Of a stretch of 38,352 bases of DNA, positions 1 through 8,304 are shown in pieces. The notes under the pieces are model-generated. The model ran no database searches. It was not told the DNA's origin and saw only the letters and a list, made by a program, of their open reading frames with translations. Numbering within the stretch: the first letter of the stretch is position 1; every line of letters begins with the position of its first letter. Source of the DNA: Scybalocola_A sp900557175 (GTDB lineage Bacteria; Bacillota; Clostridia; Lachnospirales; Lachnospiraceae); contig CALADH010000043.1 of the NCBI GenBank assembly GCA_937890745.1, positions 1-38,352 on the forward strand. The letters run 5' to 3'. The translations under genes and the position numbers were made by a program.

Positions 1-1009
1 TGAAGTAGAACTGTGGACGGTAGTTGTTGAAGAATGGTGTATGACGGCCACCTTCATCTTTTGTTAAAACGTAAACCTGAGCTGTGAATTTCTTGTGTGG
101 GTGTACTGAACCTGGTTTAGCAAGAACCTGTCCTCTTTCGATTTCTGTTCTCTGAACACCACGAAGTAAGCAGCCGATGTTATCGCCAGCCTGAGCCTCA
201 TCAAGAAGCTTACGGAACATCTCGATACCTGTTACAACAACCTTACGGCTTTCTTCTTTAACACCAACGATTTCAACTTCTTCAGATACATGAAGAACAC
301 CACGCTCTACTCTACCTGTAGCAACTGTACCACGGCCTGTGATAGAGAAAACATCCTCGACTGGCATTAAGAATGGCTTGTCAACTGGTCTTTCAGGATC
401 TGGAACCCACTCATCAACTGCAGCCATTAACTCAAGAATCTTGTCGCCCCATTCGCTTGATGGATCTTCAAGAGCCTTAAGAGCTGAACCGCGGATAATT
501 GGTGTATCATCACCTGGGAACTCGTACTCGTTAAGGAGTTCACGGATTTCCATCTCTACTAACTCAAGTAATTCTTCATCGTCAACCATATCACATTTGT
601 TCATGAATACAACGATGTAAGGAACACCTACCTGACGGCTTAATAAGATGTGCTCTCTTGTCTGAGCCATAACACCGTCTGTAGCTGCTACTACAAGGAT
701 AGCGCCGTCCATCTGAGCTGCACCTGTGATCATGTTCTTAACGTAGTCAGCATGTCCCGGGCAGTCAACGTGTGCGTAATGTCTCTTTTCTGTCTCATAC
801 TCAACGTGAGATGTAGAAATTGTGATACCACGCTCTCTTTCCTCTGGAGCCTTATCGATGTTTTCGAATGCAACTGCTTCACCTGTACCTAATCTCTCAT
901 GAAGAGTCTTTGTGATTGCAGCTGTTAAAGTTGTTTTACCATGGTCAACGTGTCCGATTGTACCAATGTTACAATGAGGTTTATTTCTCTCAAACTTAGC
1001 CTTTGCCAT
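1..1009 (-). CDS. tuf: Elongation factor Tu (3' end cut by window edge)
   Basis: EF-Tu is the GTPase that delivers aminoacyl-tRNA to the ribosomal A site in the cytoplasm. About 336 of the usual roughly 397 residues are visible, and the C-terminal part of domain 3 lies beyond the left edge. The N terminus reads MAKAKFERNKPHCNIGTIGH, followed by the P-loop GHVDHGKT, the switch II motif DCPGHADY and the guanine-specificity motif NKCD. The ATG at 1009 sits behind an AAGGAGG ribosome site. The gene is last in the rpsL-rpsG-fusA-tuf order and is 133 bases from fusA. That gap carries its own promoter (1065-1093), so tuf is probably transcribed both from the operon and independently. Nothing visible looks damaged, and identification is secure. 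Confidence 0.98.
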   Translation of the reverse strand, partial: MAKAKFERNKPHCNIGTIGHVDHGKTTLTAAITKTLHERLGTGEAVAFENIDKAPEERERGITISTSHVEYETEKRHYAHVDCPGHADYVKNMITGAAQMDGAILVVAATDGVMAQTREHILLSRQVGVPYIVVFMNKCDMVDDEELLELVEMEIRELLNEYEFPGDDTPIIRGSALKALEDPSSEWGDKILELMAAVDEWVPDPERPVDKPFLMPVEDVFSITGRGTVATGRVERGVLHVSEEVEIVGVKEESRKVVVTGIEMFRKLLDEAQAGDNIGCLLRGVQRTEIERGQVLAKPGSVHPHKKFTAQVYVLTKDEGGRHTPFFNNYRPQFYF

Positions 1010-1064
1010 TTTAAACGTCCTCCTTAATTTCCTATTGGATAATTTATTTGTTTGGCTAGAATCA

Positions 1065-1093
1065 ATTATATTGTATTTTCAATAAATATTCAA
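1065..1093 (-). promoter_or_regulatory. Internal promoter for tuf
   Basis: On the minus strand TTGAAT (1088-1093) and a perfect TATAAT (1065-1070) are separated by exactly 17 bases. The predicted transcript starts near 1058, leaving about 50 bases of leader before the tuf ATG. The gap is otherwise AT-rich with no terminator between fusA and tuf. The sequence match is seen directly; activity is inferred. Confidence 0.7.
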
Positions 1094-1142
1094 GCCTATT
1101 TTATATGATTTAAGTCCTTATTCACCTTACAGGGTGCAGCAA

Positions 1143-3260
1143 TTATTTATCTTTTGCTGCAAGAACCTTTTCCTGAACAGACTTCGGTACCGGCTCATAT
1201 TTCTCGAAGAACATTGAGTAGTTACCACGTCCCTGTGTTCTTGAACGTAAGTCTGTTGCGTAGCCGAACATTTCGGCAAGCGGAACATAAGCTCTGATAA
1301 TCTTACCGCCGCCGATATCATCCATACCTTCGATACGGCCACGACGGGAGTTGATATCACCGATAACATCACCCATGTATTCCTCAGGCATTGTCACTTC
1401 AACCTTCATAATAGGCTCAAGAAGTACAGGGCCCGCCTTCTTCATAGCATCCTTGAATGCTAAAGAACCGGCAATGTGGAATGCCATTTCAGATGAATCG
1501 ACTTCATGGTAAGAACCATCATAAACATTTGCATGTACACCAAGTACAGGGAATCCGCCAAGGATACCTGCCTTTGTAGCTTCTTCGATACCTTCGCCAA
1601 CAGCTGGAATGTATTCCTTAGGAATAGCACCGCCGACAACTGTAGATTCAAACTTGAATGTTTCTTCACCGTTTGGATCCATTGGCTCGAATTTAACTTT
1701 ACAGTGACCATACTGACCACGACCACCGGACTGCTTAGCATACTTGCTGTCAACATCTACAGCCTTTGTAAATGTTTCTTTGTAAGCAACCTGAGGTGCA
1801 CCTACGTTAGCCTCTACCTTAAATTCACGTAAAAGTCTGTCTACGATGATTTCAAGATGAAGCTCACCCATACCTGCGATGATTGTCTGACCAGTTTCCT
1901 GATCTGTATGAGCTCTGAATGTTGGATCTTCTTCAGCAAGTTTTGCTAAAGCTTCACCTAATTTGCCCTGGCCGTTCTTTGTCTTAGGCTCGATAGCCAG
2001 CTCGATAACTGGTTCTGGGAATTCCATAGACTCAAGGATAACCGGATGCTGCTCGTCACAGATTGTATCACCTGTTGTTGTTACTTTGAAACCAACAGCT
2101 GCGGCGATATCACCTGAATAAACTTTGTCAAGCTCGGCTCTCTTGTTGGCATGCATCTGTAAGATACGTCCAACACGTTCCTTTTTGTCTTTTGTTGAGT
2201 TATATACATAAGAACCGGAGTTCATTGTACCTGAATATACTCTGAAGAATGCAAGCTTACCTACGAATGGGTCAGCCATAATCTTGAATGCAAGTGCTGA
2301 GAATGGTTCTTCATCAGAAGAATGTCTCTCAACTTCGTTGCCTTCCATATCAACACCCTTGATTGCAGGGATGTCTAACGGAGATGGCATAAACTCGATA
2401 ACAGCATCAAGAAGCTTCTGTACACCCTTATTTCTGTAAGCTGTACCACAGCATACAGGAACAGCTGTACATTCGCATGTTGCTTTTCTTAAAACTTTTT
2501 TAAGTTCTTCATTTGTAGGTTCTTCACCCTCAAGATACTGCATCATTAAATCGTCATCTAACTCACAGATTTTTTCTACAAGCTCTGTACGGTATAATTC
2601 TGCATCATCCTGCATATCTTCCGGAATATCAACTACAGAAATGTCATCACCCTTCTCATCATTGTAGATGTAGGCTTTCATTTCGAATAAGTCGATGACA
2701 CCTTTAAATTCATCTTCTTTACCGATTGGTAACTGAATGCAGATTGCATTCTTACCTAATCTTGTTTTAATCTGGTCAACTGCACGATAGAAATCTGCAC
2801 CTAAGATATCCATCTTATTGATGAATGCCATACGAGGTACATTATATGTGTCAGCCTGACGCCATACGTTTTCAGACTGTGGTTCAACACCGCCCTTAGC
2901 ACAGAAAACACCAACAGCACCATCAAGTACACGAAGTGAACGCTCAACTTCTACTGTAAAGTCAACGTGTCCCGGTGTATCAATGATATTGATACGGTGC
3001 TCTAACGCACCCGGCTTTGGTTTGCAGTTTTCCTGTAATGTCCAATGGCATGTTGTCGCTGCTGAAGTGATTGTGATACCTCTTTCCTGCTCCTGCTCCA
3101 TCCAGTCCATGGTTGCAGTACCTTCATGAGTATCACCAATTTTATAGTTAATACCAGTGTAATATAAGATACGCTCTGTTGTTGTTGTCTTACCGGCATC
3201 AATATGAGCCATGATACCTATATTTCTGGTTCTCTCTAATGGATATTCTCTACCAGCCAA
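1143..3260 (-). CDS. fusA: Elongation factor G, TTG start
   Basis: EF-G is the ribosomal translocase GTPase and also helps ribosome recycling. The product has 705 residues, the usual bacterial length. Visible motifs are the P-loop AHIDAGKT (residues 18-25), DTPGHVDF in switch II, and NKMD for guanine recognition. These are followed by the domain II to V sequence typical of Clostridia. The start codon is TTG at 3260 (plus-strand caa), seven bases after an AAGGAGGAA ribosome site. The next in-frame Met is at residue 17, inside the G domain, so it cannot be the start. rpsG lies 43 bases upstream and tuf 133 bases downstream. The GTPase core is intact. Confidence 0.98.
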   Translation of the reverse strand: MAGREYPLERTRNIGIMAHIDAGKTTTTERILYYTGINYKIGDTHEGTATMDWMEQEQERGITITSAATTCHWTLQENCKPKPGALEHRINIIDTPGHVDFTVEVERSLRVLDGAVGVFCAKGGVEPQSENVWRQADTYNVPRMAFINKMDILGADFYRAVDQIKTRLGKNAICIQLPIGKEDEFKGVIDLFEMKAYIYNDEKGDDISVVDIPEDMQDDAELYRTELVEKICELDDDLMMQYLEGEEPTNEELKKVLRKATCECTAVPVCCGTAYRNKGVQKLLDAVIEFMPSPLDIPAIKGVDMEGNEVERHSSDEEPFSALAFKIMADPFVGKLAFFRVYSGTMNSGSYVYNSTKDKKERVGRILQMHANKRAELDKVYSGDIAAAVGFKVTTTGDTICDEQHPVILESMEFPEPVIELAIEPKTKNGQGKLGEALAKLAEEDPTFRAHTDQETGQTIIAGMGELHLEIIVDRLLREFKVEANVGAPQVAYKETFTKAVDVDSKYAKQSGGRGQYGHCKVKFEPMDPNGEETFKFESTVVGGAIPKEYIPAVGEGIEEATKAGILGGFPVLGVHANVYDGSYHEVDSSEMAFHIAGSLAFKDAMKKAGPVLLEPIMKVEVTMPEEYMGDVIGDINSRRGRIEGMDDIGGGKIIRAYVPLAEMFGYATDLRSRTQGRGNYSMFFEKYEPVPKSVQEKVLAAKDK

Positions 3261-3303
3261 GGATAATTCCTCCTTAATTTACTATAAAACCAGACTATTC
3301 GTA

Positions 3304-3774
3304 TTACCATCTGTAATGAGCGAATGCCTTGTTTGCCTCTGCCATCTTGTGCATTTCTTCTTTTTTCTTAACAGATGCACCTGTGTTGTTTGCTGCATCC
3401 ATAAGCTCGTTGGCAAGTCTTTCTACCATTGTCTTCTCGCCACGTTTACGGGAGTACAATGTAAGCCAACGAAGTGCTAAAGCCTGTCTTCTGTCAGGTC
3501 TTACTTCGATAGGCACCTGATATGTTGCACCACCGATACGTCTTGCCTTTACTTCAAGTACTGGCATTACGTTGTTCATAGCTTCTTCAAATACTTCTAA
3601 AGCTTCTTTTCCTGTCTTCTCAGCAACAGCTTCAAATGCACCGTAAACAATCTTCTGAGCTACGCCCTTCTTACCGTCTAACATAATGTTGTTGACAAGC
3701 TTTGTCACGATTTTGCTGTTGTAGATTGGATCTGCTAATACATCTCTTTTCTGGATATGTCCTTTTCTTGGCAC
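3304..3774 (-). CDS. rpsG: 30S ribosomal protein S7, GTG start
   Basis: S7 is the primary assembly protein of the 30S head and contacts mRNA and tRNA at the E site. The 156-residue product has the normal length and the characteristic N terminus MPRKGHIQKRDVLADPIYNS. The motif RRIGGATYQVPIEVRPDRR lies mid-protein and the C terminus ends AHYRW. The start is GTG (plus-strand cac at 3772-3774), six bases after AAGGAGGGA. It is the second gene of the str operon. The unusually long 183-base gap upstream contains two small hairpins that could matter for S7 feedback control, since S7 represses this operon in Escherichia coli. That regulatory idea is inference here. Confidence 0.98.
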   Translation of the reverse strand: MPRKGHIQKRDVLADPIYNSKIVTKLVNNIMLDGKKGVAQKIVYGAFEAVAEKTGKEALEVFEEAMNNVMPVLEVKARRIGGATYQVPIEVRPDRRQALALRWLTLYSRKRGEKTMVERLANELMDAANNTGASVKKKEEMHKMAEANKAFAHYRW

Positions 3775-3796
3775 GTTACTTCCCTCCTTAATATAT

Positions 3797-3811
3797 GCCG
3801 GCTCTGCCGGC
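3797..3811 (-). other. GC-rich hairpin just upstream of the rpsG ribosome site
   Basis: GCCGGC, a three-base loop and GCCGGC form a six-bp stem located eight bases before the rpsG Shine-Dalgarno. On the plus strand it is followed by six T residues, so it would look like a terminator for plus-strand transcription, but no plus-strand gene precedes it. For the operon mRNA it could influence S7 initiation. Confidence 0.5.
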
Positions 3812-3839
3812 CTTTTTTAATTCTTCGGTACTCACATTT

Positions 3840-3853
3840 CACCGTGAACGGTG
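3840..3853 (-). other. Small hairpin in the rpsL-rpsG spacer
   Basis: CACCG and CGGTG flank a four-base loop in the 183-base rpsL-rpsG spacer. The stem is only five bp, so it is weak alone. It lies between the rpsL stop and the GC-rich hairpin at 3797-3811 and may be part of a larger folded leader. No promoter of convincing quality was seen in the spacer. Confidence 0.35.
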
Positions 3854-3957
3854 TGATACTGATGTGTTCGCGCTCGAATTTATACATTTATATAAACCGT
3901 AAATGGTCAAAATAATGCTACATTCGCCGCACTAGTATCAAGTTTTAAGAAACCTTA

Positions 3958-4380
3958 TTATTTCTTAGCGTCTTTCGGTCTCTTAGCGCCGTATTTAGAA
4001 CGTGCCTGACGTCTCTTGGCAACACCTGCTGTATCAAGTGTACCTCTGATGATATGGTATCTTGTACCTGGTAAGTCCTTAACACGACCGCCTCTGATAA
4101 GAACAACGCTATGCTCCTGTAAGTTATGACCTTCACCTGGGATATAGCTTGTTACTTCGATTCCGTTTGATAAACGAACTCTGGCGATTTTTCTAAGAGC
4201 TGAGTTAGGCTTCTTAGGAGTTGCTGTCTTAACTGCTGTACAAACACCTCTTTTCTGTGGTGATGACATATCGATAGACTTCTTGTGTAAAGAGTTGAAG
4301 CTCTTTTGAAGTGCTGGTGCAGTTGATTTCTTTTCAACAGTCTGTCTTCCTTTTCTTACTAACTGGTTAAATGTTGGCAT
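3958..4380 (-). CDS. rpsL: 30S ribosomal protein S12
   Basis: S12 sits at the decoding centre of the 30S subunit and affects accuracy and streptomycin response. The product has 140 residues and begins MPTFNQLVRKGRQ. The ATG at 4380 follows AGGAGGTGAAAAT, an excellent ribosome site. A longer frame to 4443 is rejected because its start would coincide with the predicted transcription start. The conserved loops TPKKPNSALRK and GGRVKDLPG carry lysines at the positions where streptomycin resistance changes usually occur, so the wild-type sensitive form is present. It is the first gene of the str operon, about 65 bases downstream of the predicted transcript start. Confidence 0.98.
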   Translation of the reverse strand: MPTFNQLVRKGRQTVEKKSTAPALQKSFNSLHKKSIDMSSPQKRGVCTAVKTATPKKPNSALRKIARVRLSNGIEVTSYIPGEGHNLQEHSVVLIRGGRVKDLPGTRYHIIRGTLDTAGVAKRRQARSKYGAKRPKDAKK

Positions 4381-4451
4381 TATTTTCACCTCCTGTGATA
4401 TTGTTAAAAGTTTCGGGTACGACAAAAAATGCCTCTGTCGCACACTTATTC

Positions 4452-4480
4452 AGTATAACAACTGTTTTTTTGCTTGTCAA
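4452..4480 (-). promoter_or_regulatory. Promoter of the str operon (rpsL-rpsG-fusA-tuf)
   Basis: A consensus TTGACA (4475-4480) and TATACT (4452-4457) are separated by 17 bases on the minus strand. The -35 box begins only about eight bases after the rpoC terminator, so the two operons are cleanly separated. The predicted start is near 4445. Confidence 0.88.
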
Positions 4481-4488
4481 CAAAATTT

Positions 4489-4520
4489 TAAAAAAAGGAA
4501 CGGAAAAATTTCCCGTTCCT
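4489..4520 (-). terminator. Terminator of rpoBC
   Basis: AGGAACGG (4496-4503) and CCGTTCCT (4513-4520) form a perfect eight-bp stem with a nine-base loop. On the minus strand it runs directly into seven T residues. It lies between rpoC and the str promoter. Confidence 0.88.
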
Positions 4521-4531
4521 CTTTTGTGTTC

Positions 4532-4549
4532 AAACCGGCATGCCGGTTT
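4532..4549 (-). repeat. 18-base perfect palindrome after rpoC
   Basis: AAACCGGCATGCCGGTTT is fully self-complementary. It lies between the rpoC stop and the main terminator hairpin. It may act as an accessory hairpin for termination or 3' end stability. As it has no loop bases, a hairpin would open about four central bases. Confidence 0.6.
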
Positions 4550-4557
4550 TTTATTTT

Positions 4558-7500
4558 TTATTCTTCAGAATCGATTAATTCATCAATTTCTTCAAGCTGC
4601 TCGTCCATATCAAGCTCATCTGCTGCGTCTGTATGATCATCATCAGCATCTTCATCAGAATCCGAAGAAGCTCCGCCCTTTTCTTTAAGTGCCTTATAAT
4701 ACTCCTCAGCAAGTTCAGCTTCTCTTGCCGCACGCATCTGCTCCTCGAAAGCAGCATCTGTGTCAAGTTTAATATTTCTGTAACGCTTCATACCTGTACC
4801 GGCTGGAATCAGCTTACCGATAAGAACGTTTTCCTTAAGACCGATCAGCGGATCAACTTTACCCTTGATGGCAGCTTCTGTAAGCACCTTTGTTGTCTCC
4901 TGGAAGGATGCTGCTGACAGGAAGGAATTTGTTGCGAGAGATGCTTTTGTAATACCAAGCATAATCTGTGTTCCTTCTGCCGGAGCCTTATCCTGCTCTG
5001 TGAGATTTTCATTAATCTCCTCAAAATCAAGAACATCAACAAGTGTGCCCGGTAAGTATTCTGTATCACCGCTGGACTCGATACGGATCTTCTTAAGCAT
5101 CTGACGAACGATAACCTCAACGTGCTTATCGTTAATTTCAACACCCTGAAGACGGTAAACACGCTGTACCTCGCGGATCATATAATCCTGTACGGCACGG
5201 ACACCCTTAATCTTTAAGAGGTCATGCGGATTAATGCTACCTTCTGTCAGCTCGTCGCCGGCTTCAAGTACCTGACCGTCTGTCACTTTAATACGTGAAC
5301 CGTAAGGAATCAGATAAGCTTTTGCCTCGCCTGTCTCATTGTTTGTCACGATGACTTCACGTTTCTTCTTTGTATCCTTAATTGTGGCAATACCGCCGAA
5401 CTCTGCGATAATTGCAAGTCCCTTCGGCTTTCTTGCCTCGAAAAGTTCTTCGACACGAGGAAGACCTTGTGTAATATCATCACCGGCAACACCGCCCGTA
5501 TGGAATGTACGCATTGTAAGCTGTGTACCCGGCTCACCGATAGACTGGGCAGCAATAATACCGACTGCCTCGCCGACCTGTACAGCCTGGCCTGTTGCCA
5601 TGTTGGCGCCGTAACATCTTGCACAGACACCAATATGTGAACGGCAGGATAATACAGTACGGATCTTCACTTTTGTAAGGCCTGTCTTAGCAACTCTTGC
5701 GGCACGCTTCGGTGTAATCATATGATTTGCCTTAACAAGAACCTCTCCTGTCCCAGGATCAACAATATCCTCAGCAGCATAACGGCCTGTCATACGTTCC
5801 TCAAGGCTCTCGATAACTTCCTTGCCGTCTGTGAATGCTTCAATCCACATACCCGGAACTTTGTCCGTACCTTCACAGCAGTCTGTCTCACGGATAATTA
5901 AATCCTGTGAAACATCGACAAGACGTCTTGTCAGGTAACCGGAGTCGGCTGTACGCAGCGCTGTATCTGAAAGACCTTTACGGGCGCCATGAGCGGAAAT
6001 GAAGTATTCGAGTACGTCAAGACCTTCACGGAAGTTGGACTTAATAGGGAGCTCGATTGCACGTCCTGATGTATCGGCCATAAGACCACGCATACCTGCC
6101 AGCTGTTTGATCTGCTGGTTGGAACCACGGGCACCGGAATCGGCCATCATGTAAATATTGTTGTATTTATCAAGGTTTGATAACAGTGCTGTTGTAATGG
6201 CATCATCGGCATTCTTCCATGTTTCGATAACAGCCTTGTATCTCTCCTCGTCTGTTACAAGACCACGGCGGAAGTTCTTTGTAATCTTCTCAATCGTCTT
6301 TTCAGCGTTGGCAATCAATTCTTTCTTAGCTTCCGGTACTGTCATATCGGCGATGGATACTGTAATACCACTGATTGTGGAATACTTGTAACCGATAGCC
6401 TTAATATCATCAAGCACCTCTGCCGTCTTTGTCGCACCGTGTGTATTGATACATTTATCAATAATCTTCTTTAACTGCTTCTTTCCTACAAGGAAATCAA
6501 TTTCAGGAACAAGTGTATTTTCACGGACTGAACGGTCAACAAAACCTAAATCCTGAGGAATAATTTCATTAAACAGCATACGTCCGAGTGTTGTCTGAAT
6601 TGAGCCTTCAATATGTTCGCCTTCAAACATACCTTCTCTGCGGACATGAATGATAGACTGCAGTGTAATTACCTTATTCACATAAGCAAGCAGCGCTTCA
6701 TTGACATCCTTAAAGTACTTGCCTTCACCCGGATCACCCGGTTTTTCAAGTGTCAGATAGTAAATACCAAGAACCATATCCTGTGAAGGAACAGCTACCG
6801 GCGCACCATCGGACGGCTTTAACAAGTTATTCGGTGATAAGAGAAGGAAACGGCACTCTGCCTGTGCTTCAACAAACAGCGGTACATGAACAGCCATCTG
6901 GTCACCGTCGAAGTCGGCGTTGTAAGCTGTACATACGAGCGGATGAAGCTTAATGGCCTTACCTTCCACAAGCACCGGCTCAAACGCCTGAATACCAAGT
7001 CTGTGGAGTGTCGGGGCACGGTTTAACATAACCGGATGTTCTTTAATAACATCCTCAAGCACATCCCATACCTCAGGCTGAAGACGCTCAACCATCTTCT
7101 TTGCAGATTTAATATTGTGTGCGATTCCGCCGGAAACAAGCTCTTTCATAACGAAAGGCTTGAACAGCTCGATTGCCATTTCTTTTGGAAGACCGCACTG
7201 GTAAATCTTAAGCTCAGGGCCTACGACGATAACAGAACGTCCGGAGTAGTCAACACGCTTTCCAAGTAAGTTCTGACGGAAACGTCCCTGCTTACCTTTG
7301 AGCATATCAGACAGAGACTTAAGTGCTCTGTTACCCGGTCCTGTGACCGGACGGCCGCGGCGTCCGTTGTCAATCAGGGCATCGACAGCTTCCTGAAGCA
7401 TACGCTTTTCGTTGCGCACGATAATGTCCGGCGCGCCGAGCTCAAGAAGTCTCTTTAACCGGTTATTTCTATTAATAATACGACGATACAGATCATTTAA

Positions 7501-8286
7501 GTCAGATGTTGCAAAACGTCCGCCGTCTAACTGTACCATCGGACGGATATCCGGAGGAATTACAGGAACAACATCAAGAATCATCCACTCCGGCTTATTG
7601 CCTGAGCTTCTGAACGCCTCAACAACCTCAAGACGCTTGATAATTCTCGCACGCTTCTGTCCTGAAGAATCCTTAAGTGCTTTTGTAAGCTCCTCAGCAT
7701 CCTTGTCAAGGTCAATTCTCTGAAGTAATTCCTTGATGGACTCAGCGCCCATGCCTACACGGAATGTATTGCCGTATTTATCGTAAGCATCGCGGTATTC
7801 CTTCTCAGACAGTACCTGTTTTTCAAGTAAGTCTGTATTTCCCTTATCAAGAACAATATAAGATGCAAAATATAATACCTTTTCAAGATTTCTCGGTGAT
7901 ACATCGAGAATAAGACCAAGGCGGCTTGGAATACCTTTAAAATACCAAATGTGGGATACAGGGGCAGCAAGCTCGATGTGCCCCATTCTCTCACGTCTGA
8001 CATTGGACTTTGTGACCTCAACGCCGCAGCGGTCGCAGACAACACCCTTATAACGGATTTTTTTGTACTTACCGCAGTGACACTCCCAGTCTTTACTTGG
8101 TCCGAAAATTCTCTCGCAGAACAAACCGTCTCTTTCAGGCTTCAATGTTCTATAGTTAATTGTCTCCGGCTTCTTTACTTCTCCGTGGGACCATTCTCTG
8201 ATTTTTTCAGGGGAAGCCAAACCAATTTTGATGGCATCAAATGTCATCGGCTGATATGCTTCTCCGTTTGTCATAATATCCGGCAT
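4558..8286 (-). CDS. rpoC: DNA-directed RNA polymerase subunit beta'
   Basis: Beta' forms half of the RNA polymerase active-site cleft. The 1242-residue product has the N-terminal zinc site CHC (69-71) with CDRC (84-87). It has the catalytic magnesium loop NADFDGDQMAVH in the middle and a second zinc cluster around CRSHIGVCARCYGANM. The trigger loop and bridge helix region follows. The ATG at 8286 is preceded by AAAGGAG. rpoB ends 18 bases upstream, so the two are cotranscribed. The final 35 or so residues form a strongly acidic, probably disordered tail of Asp and Glu. No frameshift or missing catalytic residue is seen. Confidence 0.99.
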   Translation of the reverse strand: MPDIMTNGEAYQPMTFDAIKIGLASPEKIREWSHGEVKKPETINYRTLKPERDGLFCERIFGPSKDWECHCGKYKKIRYKGVVCDRCGVEVTKSNVRRERMGHIELAAPVSHIWYFKGIPSRLGLILDVSPRNLEKVLYFASYIVLDKGNTDLLEKQVLSEKEYRDAYDKYGNTFRVGMGAESIKELLQRIDLDKDAEELTKALKDSSGQKRARIIKRLEVVEAFRSSGNKPEWMILDVVPVIPPDIRPMVQLDGGRFATSDLNDLYRRIINRNNRLKRLLELGAPDIIVRNEKRMLQEAVDALIDNGRRGRPVTGPGNRALKSLSDMLKGKQGRFRQNLLGKRVDYSGRSVIVVGPELKIYQCGLPKEMAIELFKPFVMKELVSGGIAHNIKSAKKMVERLQPEVWDVLEDVIKEHPVMLNRAPTLHRLGIQAFEPVLVEGKAIKLHPLVCTAYNADFDGDQMAVHVPLFVEAQAECRFLLLSPNNLLKPSDGAPVAVPSQDMVLGIYYLTLEKPGDPGEGKYFKDVNEALLAYVNKVITLQSIIHVRREGMFEGEHIEGSIQTTLGRMLFNEIIPQDLGFVDRSVRENTLVPEIDFLVGKKQLKKIIDKCINTHGATKTAEVLDDIKAIGYKYSTISGITVSIADMTVPEAKKELIANAEKTIEKITKNFRRGLVTDEERYKAVIETWKNADDAITTALLSNLDKYNNIYMMADSGARGSNQQIKQLAGMRGLMADTSGRAIELPIKSNFREGLDVLEYFISAHGARKGLSDTALRTADSGYLTRRLVDVSQDLIIRETDCCEGTDKVPGMWIEAFTDGKEVIESLEERMTGRYAAEDIVDPGTGEVLVKANHMITPKRAARVAKTGLTKVKIRTVLSCRSHIGVCARCYGANMATGQAVQVGEAVGIIAAQSIGEPGTQLTMRTFHTGGVAGDDITQGLPRVEELFEARKPKGLAIIAEFGGIATIKDTKKKREVIVTNNETGEAKAYLIPYGSRIKVTDGQVLEAGDELTEGSINPHDLLKIKGVRAVQDYMIREVQRVYRLQGVEINDKHVEVIVRQMLKKIRIESSGDTEYLPGTLVDVLDFEEINENLTEQDKAPAEGTQIMLGITKASLATNSFLSAASFQETTKVLTEAAIKGKVDPLIGLKENVLIGKLIPAGTGMKRYRNIKLDTDAAFEEQMRAAREAELAEEYYKALKEKGGASSDSDEDADDDHTDAADELDMDEQLEEIDELIDSEE

Positions 8287-8304
8287 TAAACGGCACTCCT
8301 TTCC

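Noticed and set aside
3797..3817. Plus-strand terminator (hairpin plus six T)
   Set aside because: No plus-strand gene or promoter precedes it; kept only as an mRNA hairpin near rpsG.
4381..4443. Longer rpsL frame starting at 4443
   Set aside because: Its start would fall at the predicted transcript start with no ribosome site, while ATG 4380 has AGGAGGTG and the family N terminus.
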